Shown: piece after piece, positions 56,400-64,000 of the stretch
Numbering within the stretch: position 1 is the first letter of the stretch
How the letters are laid out: the number at the start of each line of letters is the position of its first letter
Source: Adenophora triphylla var. japonica
Lineage: Eukaryota > Streptophyta > Magnoliopsida > Asterales > Campanulaceae
NCBI GenBank assembly: GCA_022495995.1
Contig: JAFEMH010001243.1
Span: forward strand, 248,001 to 312,000
Reading direction: 5' to 3'
Length of the DNA: 64,000 bases
The notes under the pieces: generated by a model
Told to the model about the DNA's origin: nothing
What the model saw: only the letters and a program-made list of their open reading frames with translations
Database searches by the model: none
Made by a program: the position numbers and the translations under genes

Positions 56400-57520
56400 A
56401 ACGCTACCACGGGCCACTCCTACGCCGCATCGCCCAAAAGAAGCAAGCAAGTTCATGAACGAAGTCCACAATGGGGCTTGCGGTCCCCACATGAATGCCG
56501 CAGCCCCGATGCAAATCATTCTCGTGATGGGCTACTACCGGATCTCCATGGAGGCAGATTGCATCCACTTTGTCCGAAGCCGCGACAAGTGCCAACGGTT
56601 CTCCAACCTCAATCATCTCGCGCCCCACGATCTCTACCGCATGACTACACCTTGGCCCTTTGCCACTTGGGGAATTGACGTCATCGGGAAAATCGCTCCG
56701 CCAGCAAAGAATCGGTCACGATTTCATCTTAGTAGCCATCGACTACTTCACCAAGTGGGTCGAAGCCAATTCCTACAAGGTACTCACTTCCAAGAAGGTC
56801 GCGCATTTCCTCAAGGAAAACATCATATGCCGATACGGCATCCCAAATGAGGTCATATCGTACAACGGCTCACACTTCGAAGGGGAATTCGGCATTGTTG
56901 GCTGAATTCAAGATCACACGCCACAAATCTTCTCCCTACCGGCCACAAACAAACGGCGCCGTGGAAGCAAAGAAACAAAACCTCGAACGGATCATCCGAA
57001 AAATGACCACCCGAGGACGAGATTGGCCCGAGAAGCCGCACCTTGCACTTTGGGGCTACCGCACATCCGCCGAATGCCCACGGGAGAAACCCCATTTGCC
57101 CCGACGTATGGGATGGAAGCAGCCCTTCCCATCGAGCTAGAAATTCCTCACTCCGAGTGCCGCTGGAAAATGACATCAACGAAGTCGAATGGCTCGGCCG
57201 ACACGACGAATTGGCTCGCTAGACGAGCGACGACTAAAGGCCATGGAACACGTCCGAGCCTATCAAAGCAGATGGCTAGAGCTTTCGACAAGAAAGTCAA
57301 ATCCCGAGACATCGTGGAAGGCGACCTTGTACTCAAAGAAAAGCCTCCCACTCGAACCAACCCACTGGGAAAATGGGAACCCACATGGATCGAGCCCTTT
57401 CGTGGTTCAAAAGATCTTCTCCGGAGGCGCCATGAAGCTACCGTACCTAGATGGCAATCCCTTCATGAATCCAAATAACGGAAGCAAACTTCGCAAATAC
57501 TTCGCCCGAAGAAGAACAAA
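56400..57520 (+). pseudogene. Tat-lineage integrase relic
   Basis: Zinc-finger region: EVHNGACGPHMNA, MGYYRISMEADCIHFV and DKCQRF, with the first Cys of the CxxC pair read as Arg-Asp (SRDKC). Core: WGIDVIGKI (first Asp), IDYFTKWVEANSYKV, then GIPNEVISYNGSHFEG, where the second catalytic Asp is Tyr. SPYRPQTNGAVEAKKQNLER supplies the Glu region. C-terminal parts include TPFAPTYGMEAALPIELE and VKSRDIVEGDLVLKE. Several frame changes separate them. Confidence 0.8.
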
Positions 57521-57814
57521 CATGCATCTCTTGGCACTCCATGTAGTGTCGAACTACGTGCACTGAGCCCTCTAGTCCGGGGGAACGTAGGCAACCTTAA
57601 TTGGTCCGGTCTAAAAATACACAAAAAGTCAAAAGTTTGAATGTCAATCAAGACCTCCATCAAGCTACGCACTTTTCAAGAACACGCCCTGCCAGCCACC
57701 TTGACCAAGTCAAACGACGGCGGCAACATCAAAGGACATCCGAGGGTCACTCAAAGATCAAACGACCGACTCAGTCTCCGCTTCCAAGCCAAGGGCTTGT
57801 CTTCGCCCTCACGC

Positions 57815-57920
57815 GCTTCAAAAAAAAAAAAAAGAGCTCGAGCAAGGGCTCACAAAAAAAAAATATATAAAAAAAAAAAGAGTTCGAGCAAGGGCTCACA
57901 AAAAAAAAAAAAAAACAAGG
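57815..57920. repeat. A-rich tandem tract with GAGCAAGGGCTCAC units
   Basis: Three poly-A blocks alternate with two copies of AGAG(C/T)TCGAGCAAGGGCTCAC, followed by a related GGCTCGAGCGAAGGCT. It lies just after the integrase end. Confidence 0.85.
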
Positions 57921-58324
57921 CGGCTCGAGCGAAGGCTATGCGAAATTAGGTCAAGAGCCCGACGCCAACAAGAGGCAAGGAAGCTACGAAAAGACCGTCA
58001 AAACGACTTGTCAAGGGAGCATTCAACCTCTCGGCCAAGCACAAAGCCTCAAAGAAAGGGGATTGCCGTCGTGGCCTGCATCGTCGGTCCGCGAATGCAA
58101 TGCAAAAGTCCAAAGATGGACGCCGACAAAGTGCACAATGTAGCAAAGGCAAACAAAAGATCTTGCGTCTCGACAAAGCTTTAAAAGTAAATCACAAATC
58201 ACTAACGGTTACAACATTTCTTGATGAGTTCAAGCACGGTCTACTCTCAAGTTCACAACATGCTAAAAGACAAACTTTAATACATTTAACTAATAAATGT
58301 GTTTGCAATGCAATGAATGGATAC

Positions 58325-59800
58325 CTAGGAGGTCATTCCGCGCCATCTGCGCTTGTCCCCTCGCCATTCTTCCCTTTCTTCCCTCGTCCCCGCGAGTCTT
58401 CTTTCGCTCCACGTGAACCAACTCGCGTCTCTCGCTCCGAGATCCGGGGTCCTCCCCGTAGAGTCAAACAATCCAAGAGCTCTCGGGGCTTCATTCGCCC
58501 GTGCTTCGGCTCGGATCTCCTCCCTGCGAGTCCGTAAAGAGGACCTCTCCCCGTCGGGCCGGTCAACTCTAGTCTCGTAGTCAAACAAAGTGTCTCCCGT
58601 CACATCCAAAGGGTCGACTGTGCTTCGCACTCCTAAGGCAATAGCTACTACGGCAATCGGGTCCTGCACCGCTACACGCCCGCTTCTCCAAGACCACTTG
58701 GGATCGCCCAACACGTTGCTCATACCAGCCGGGCCGGATACCGAGTCGTCGACACAACGCTCCCCGACATCTAAGGAGTACCACAGAGGGAAAGCGGAAT
58801 ACTTCCATACCCTCGTACAATACAAGAAGGCACCCGAGCTGCCATACAAAGAGGAACTACCTCCGCAAGATGGCAAGGTCATCCCGCCAACAAAGGCTCT
58901 CGCTTCATCCCAAACCGCCGGGAAACAAGCGACGGAATATAGAAGGAGGACCAAGACAAACCTGGAACTCGACAACGTAGGACCCTTCCCGCAAGATCCT
59001 CCCGGTCTCAATCCTCCCGGTCTGGAACCCACCCCGGATCTCGATGCCTACCAAGCCGTGCCATCCATCTCTCCCAGCGGACTGATCCATATCCAACACA
59101 AGAGGTTCTTTGAGCAAATGACCACGGGCTAAACGACGTTCTGAGCCTCGGGCATGGCTCGAAGTCTCTCTCGCAGCCACAAGGTGAGCAAAGCGGGGCT
59201 TCCCCCTCTCATAAAACGATCCCCGGTCGCCGGCACGGTCGATACCATGAAGAGTCTCCCCAGACCAACGGGACAATATCCTCTCCGCTCGCAAAGGCTC
59301 CTACTACATCTAGCAAAGCGCCATCACAAATGCCGAGGGAACCGACCGTAAAAAGCTGCCGCTATCGTGCACAAGGCAAATACATCCCAAGAGACGTCAC
59401 TCTCATCATCAACCATGAACCGCTCCGGCGGCTCGTAAATGTCGATATGACCCGAATCAAGGATCATGCCCCGCACTTCTTTCCAACGAAATACGAAGAA
59501 AGTCGCAAGCTTCACGCTCACCGCGCAGACCACCAAACAAAGGAAGCGAGATGGCCTCCACCTCCGGTCCTCCAATCAAAGCCCGAAAATCCTCAAAAGT
59601 GGGCACCATTTCATTGTAGGAGAAACCGCACACGTGCCTCCTAACATCCTGTAACTTCGCGGCAAACGCAACAAATCCCAATCGTAGAACCAACTCCTTA
59701 AAAGACCAAATCGAGCAAGAAGACGAAACCTTACCTCGAAAGCCCGTCTCGATGCCTCATACGACGCCGCATCCACGTTTTCAACCGCTCAAGGAAGTGT
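58325..59800 (-). pseudogene. antisense ORF relic 2 of the Tat element
   Basis: On the minus strand a frame reads SYNEMVPTFEDFRALIGG and ISLPLFGGLR (59.6-59.45 kb), followed after a break by VVCAVSVKLATFFVFRWKEV (59.53 kb) and by an Arg-rich 235-codon frame at 59032-58325. EMVPTFEDFRAL resembles the GEMTPTLxDVxxL core of plant-mobile-domain-type proteins. No complete frame remains. The function of these antisense proteins is not known. Confidence 0.45.
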
Positions 59801-59973
59801 GCTTGCCTCTCCGCGAAAGCCTCGGCAAAATTCTAGGGACGTACGAAGAATCCATGGCAAAAATGGAGGTTCCTAGAGAAAATGGGGAAGAAAGCTCGAA
59901 AATGGCCGCAAATGGGGAAATGAGGAAGAACCGGACACGATTAAAGCATTTATGTCCTTCCCAAAGCAAGGTT

Positions 59974-60020
59974 GGTCCGTACGGACCTCTTTGCATGCTA
60001 AGTATGTCCGTACGGACCTC
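59974..60020. repeat. palindrome copies between the antisense ORF relics
   Basis: GGTCCGTACGGACC at 59974-59987 and TGTCCGTACGGACC at about 60005-60018, followed by CTCTTTGC / CTCCTTGC as in the LTR copies. Confidence 0.95.
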
Positions 60021-60549
60021 CTTGCAAAACAGTAACTCCATTTCCCCAAAGAACAAGCACAAAAACCACCGTCCTCAAGAAACCTTGCTCCAAACAGCCC
60101 AAACATTGGCCAAAGCCATTCCCGACAAACAAACACTACCCACAAACACACTCTCACCACGTGGCATGTACAAAAAAATAAAAAATAATAATAGCAACAA
60201 TTTCTAGGACAATTCCCTAGAATCACAAAAATGACATTACATCTTAAAAATAAAATATCGTTTGCCATGCAAATACATGTGTTTTATTACAGTGTACCAA
60301 AAAATGTCTGTTGCTAAACAAAAAAAAGGAGGGATATGAAAAGAGGGAAAGCAAATGAATACTAATCAGAATCCTCAACATCATCATCCTCACCGAGGTC
60401 CTCCAAAGAAAAGCCGGGCATCCCTAAATAAAACTCGCCCGAGTCACATCCTCGTCGTCGAATACGAGGGCACCCGTCCGAGGCTCCCACGAAAAGTACT
60501 CGGAAGGATCAAATCCGTGAAAGGATCGAAGAAAGAAGGCTACGAGGAA

Positions 60550-63360
60550 CCCTCACTGATGCGCCATGCGGAGGTGCTTTAGGCTTCGATAAAAGGAAAT
60601 TTGCTCCCTCGAAGGCCCCGCAGCCTCCCGAAGACGTCCCCGCATCCATGCTATGCCGCCCCTCAAAGGCCCCTCCCGCTGCGGCTCCGGCTCGGCTCTA
60701 GGCGGAGGAACGTCCACTGCATGCCTCGAAGGCATAGGCTCGTACGCCGGCACACGACGCGAAGACCGACAGACACCTTCGACGCCATCTTCTTGGCGAA
60801 GGAGCGCATCGCCACGTAACGGCGAGTCAAAGATATCGTAGGCTCTCCCCGAGACTCCGCACCAACAAGAAGCCAAGCGAAACGCTCATCAAATACAGCT
60901 ATACTCAACAACAAAAAGAGAAAATGCGTAAAAGATGCCAAGATGGAAAAGAAGTCAACACACTCACCGATCTATCTAGGTCCACTCTGTATGCAGCAGG
61001 AGCTCGCTTTCCGGGAATCAGGTCTGACACCCTCCTCCTCGACCCGTCCCCGCGGACGTACGTGAAATCCGGTCCCGACATCGGAACCTCACGGGAGCCC
61101 CGCGGCGCCTCTCTCTCCGCGCCGGCACTGCGGCGTCCTCGCCTTCCTCTCACGAAGGCCCCGTACTCCTCTCCGTATAAAATGAACTCCTGGGCGCGAC
61201 ACCGCCAAGGTACTCTCTCGAAATCGAGCACGTCCATGTCCCGAATCAAGCATCCCAAAGGGAGGGTCCCTCTGAGCCACGGGAAGCACACCCGGGAGCC
61301 ATCTTTGCCCGAATACCCGCTCCCCAGGGTACATAACATCGCAGTCAAGCCCCCGCAAAGATCTTCCGCCGCGCCACAACTCTGAGCCCCCTCAAACTCA
61401 TCCCCTCATACCGAGTCCACGGGAACAAGACAAACCCCTCACGGCTATCTCTCTCCGCACGCTCCCGCACATCCTCGTAGGCGATGGTGAGCTTCCCCGC
61501 CGGTCCTCCTCTTCCTCGCCAGACGAGCCCATCCCAAAGATAGCAGGGTACGCAAAGCAATAGCCCCGGGATCCCTATCCCACTGAAGCACTGGAAAACC
61601 TCATAAAACCACACCCGTGACAAAAACAGAGAAAGCTCAAGCAAAAGACAACGGAGAAAAGACAAGTTGCTAAATCAAGAAAAACAACAATAAACTCATA
61701 CCTCCGTGAGCAAAGTCAAACACAGGCCAACGAATCCTGCCACCCCCGCTAAACCGGTCCAAGGAGAAGTAGAGGCTCGGCCCAAGCCTCGCTCGCCCCC
61801 AAGCAATATCACAGACCCTATCCAGTCAATCAAGCTCTCCAACAAAGCGAAGGGGAGTCATGGTCGCGTGGTTCGAGAACAAAGTCTCTGACAAAGTGCA
61901 TACCACAAGAAGGAGCGCGCTAATCGCTCCGTCGGCCACCTGCCGGTACCGGATGTAGGCCCCAATACCGCCGTGATCCTCATCTCCACGCCGCTATAAA
62001 GATCCCTGTGCCCTCGCGAGGACGAGGCTCAAAGCCCAGAGGCTCGGTCAACACATCATCGCCTATCATATCCCTCCACCGCACGGGCTCCCTTTCAAGG
62101 AGAGCTCCGTAATAGCAGCAAATCGCTGGGCGCCATCGTCACCTCGCCCACCAAAGTGGAAGGTGTGGGTGGTATCCCACCAATACTCGGATAAACCCGG
62201 AAGACACTCTTGTTCTTCCTCGTGTCGACACTCCGAGCCCGGGTTCTCAACGAACACACCTAGGCCGAAGCATAAACCACTCCCTCAGGGACTCGGCCTA
62301 CCGTCCACGGAAATATCGGGCATCCATTGCGCTTAGCTCCCATAATGCTCCTCGAGCGATCCCAGAGTCTTCATCCTCTTGGCCTTCCTGCCGCCATAAG
62401 CTCCCGCATCCTGCAGTAAACACAAACAAAGGTACGTCAATCACGTACTTAATATAAAGGCACATATAACCCGTCACAAAACACGGCACATATTGCACAT
62501 AATTTTCTACATACATTATACATATAATTTTCCATGTAACCCGTCACAAAACACGCTCACGGCACATATTGCACATAATTCTCACATATATCATGCATAT
62601 AATTTTTCCATGCAGATCCGTCACCAAAAACACGGCACACACTGTACACATTTTCTCGAAGAAAAAAAGGGGGGATTAAACCACACGACACATTTTCAAA
62701 AAGAAATCCCGTCCCAACACGGCACATATTGCACATATTTTCCCACGTAGTCCGTCACCCAAAACACACGCACGACACATATGCATAACACAAAAAAAAA
62801 TCCGTCCCTACACGCACACACTTTCACATATAACCCGTCACAAAACACGCACGTGTCACATTTTTTCACAAAAATTATCACTACACGATAATTTTTCTCA
62901 TAATGTACATACATAAATAGCATACGGTACAAAACACCAAAGCATGCAATTCACTAGATAGGCACTTTATTTTCACAAATAAGCAGCTAATCTACACATT
63001 TCTCGTACAAAATACGCATACCCACAATTTTTACATGTCCATTTTCAACAATTCATCAAGAATTTCACAAAAAGACATAAAATAATAACAAAAAAAAAAA
63101 ATTCAAAAATGCGAAAAACTAAAACCTAGTTCTAGCATTCAAAAATTCGAGCAGGAATCAAAACGGAGCATTTCTTACCTCCCCCGACGTTCATGGAGCG
63201 ACGATTGTGCACCTCCGGATTCGGATACAAAACATCCGGTTCTTGAAAGATGGAGCGAACGAGATCCAATTTCTTTGAAGCTCCATTCGTTGCTCGACCA
63301 CCTCCCGATTGCGTTGACGACGACTCCTTCGAGATCCTTGGCCCATGGCAAACAATTCAA
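60550..63360 (-). pseudogene. antisense ORF relic 1 of the Tat element (plant-mobile-domain-like), with intron
   Basis: On the minus strand the first exon (about 63350-63180) starts MGQGSRRSRRQRNREVVEQR and ends at GTAAGAAATG. A second exon after TTTACTGCAG (about 62414) reads DAGAYGGRKAKRMKTLGSLE. Then come YWWDTTHTFHFGG, and in another frame GEVTMAPSDLLLL (62.2-62.1 kb), the F-FG-EVTMTP core typical of plant mobile domains; VCTLSETLFSNHATMTP (61.9 kb); and DVLDFERVPWRCRAQEFILY (61.2 kb). Antisense ORFs between pol and the 3' LTR are known in Tat-lineage elements. This copy has several stops and frame breaks. Confidence 0.55.
62415..63178 (-). other. putative intron of the antisense gene
   Basis: Bounded on the minus strand by GTAAGAAATG and TTTACTGCAG. 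It contains three or four diverged ~95 bp units with CGTCACAAAACACGGCACAT on the plus strand (62470-62870). Confidence 0.45.
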
Positions 63361-63499
63361 GCAAAAAATCTTTGATTTTGGTTAACAATGGAGGTTTTTC
63401 CTCTCTCTCTCTCGCCCGGTTTACGCCCTGGAAGAAGAAGGAATGGGGAAGGGCTCTCGGTCATTTAAACTGGTCAAAGCACGAGGCTGTAAAAAACCA

Positions 63500-63565
63500 A
63501 GATGGTCCGTGACGGACCTCTCTTTGCAACCTGTGTCAGTCCGTACGGACCTCTCTTTGCAAAGT
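63500..63565. repeat. palindrome copies upstream of the antisense gene
   Basis: GGTCCGTGACGGACC (one extra base) at about 63504 and AGTCCGTACGGACC at about 63538, both followed by TCTCTTTGC. Confidence 0.9.
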
Positions 63566-63649
63566 GGTGGCCAAATTACTTTCCCCGCCCTTATAATCTT
63601 TGCCCCCTGGCCGTCCTAAGGCCTTTTCCAAAGCCAAATCCAAGTGCGA

Positions 63650-64000
63650 GAATGGTCCCTAACCGCTTCAATTCAACCACCGGCCATCAACGTAAGACCG
63701 GTCCTCGCCCACTCCAACGGCACCAACCACCGGCCGTCAAGCGTAAGAGCCGGACCTCGCCACTTCAACGGCAATTCAACCACCGGCCGTCGGCGTAAGA
63801 CCGGTCCCCGCCACTTCAACGGCAATTCAACCACCGCCGTCAAGCGTAAGACCGGACCTCGCCCACTTCAACGGCAATTCAACCACCGGCCGTCAACGTA
63901 AGACCGGTCCTCGCCCACTTCAACGGCAATTCAATCCCCGGCCATCAACGTAAGACCAGGTCCTCGCCAACCTCCAACGGCAATTCAACCACGGCCGTCA
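63650..64000. repeat. ~54 bp minisatellite at the right edge
   Basis: At least six tandem units with CCGGCCGTCAACGTAAGACC, then GGTCCTCGCC and CAACGGCAATTCAACCAC, continuing past the window end. Frames across it are incidental. Confidence 0.9.

Larger units (their letters stand above)
49863..64000 (+). mobile_element. Ty3/gypsy Tat-lineage (Retand/Ogre-like) element, runs off the window
   Basis: Begins TGTAAGTACCCC inside the copia integrase. Order: 5' LTR with TATA box, PBS-like sequence, long leader, gag, protease remnant, no recognisable RT, integrase, then several kb with ORFs on the opposite strand and a minisatellite. A long non-coding/antisense region between pol and the 3' LTR is the hallmark of Tat-lineage elements. 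All frames are broken by stops and indels. The 3' LTR lies beyond 64000. Confidence 0.8.

Noticed and set aside
58325..59032. 235-codon minus-strand frame as an intact gene
   Set aside because: Arg/Gly/Ser-rich, no start context, flanked by frame-broken antisense ORF pieces; kept only as part of the antisense relic.

Overview
This window is plant nuclear DNA from a eudicot, probably an asterid and possibly Lamiales (low confidence on the order). It has GT-AG introns, plant-only families (NLP/RWP-RK, PRT6, CRT-like transporter, PFA-DSP phosphatase), Ty3/gypsy Tekay and Tat elements, Ty1/copia, TRIM, SINE, MULE, hAT and Stowaway repeats, and long AT-rich intergenic DNA. At least half is mobile-element sequence, much of it nested. 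Only one gene looks complete.

1-10.7 kb: a ~950 bp AT-rich direct repeat pair; two nested MITEs; a TIR element carrying the 5' end of a UPF0613-type alpha/beta hydrolase gene; and, inserted in that element's right TIR, a 5.9 kb Pack-MULE bounded by a 10 bp target duplication. The Pack-MULE carries an LRR exon, two PFA-DSP phosphatase exons and an inverted pair of 63 bp tandem arrays.

10.7-17.5 kb: exons 1-6 of a CRT-like (CLT) plastid transporter pseudogene. Two reading-frame breaks, a lost splice acceptor and missing 3' exons disable it. Its introns hold a hAT element, two tRNA-derived SINEs, a SINE 3' end, a Stowaway MITE split by a TRIM, and an RTE LINE 3' end.

17.6-28.1 kb: a full-length but decayed Tekay-type chromovirus on the minus strand, flanked by GGTTG target duplications, with a Stowaway inside one LTR.

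28.1-37.7 kb: a NIN-like protein (NLP) locus rearranged with a PRT6 pseudogene. The minus-strand NLP runs from 37.6 kb to about 35.3 kb. There a ~5.2 kb block holding UBR-box and later PRT6 exons splits its last exon, so the PB1 part lies at 29.8-30.1 kb. A second partial NLP copy lies inverted at 28.5-29.55 kb and forms a palindrome with the PB1 part.

37.7-44 kb: G-rich tandem DNA, a Stowaway, then an apparently intact nine-exon minus-strand gene with an MBD-like (methyl-CpG-binding fold) domain, and a truncated paralogous exon upstream of it.

44-64 kb: a solo copia LTR, a hAT MITE, a 3'-truncated copia element whose gag is split by a hAT element with an 8 bp target duplication, then a Tat-lineage Ty3/gypsy element running off the right edge. 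The Tat element has a 5' LTR, gag, protease and integrase, no recognisable reverse transcriptase, and decayed antisense ORFs related to the plant mobile domain. A palindrome recurs in its LTR and its antisense region.
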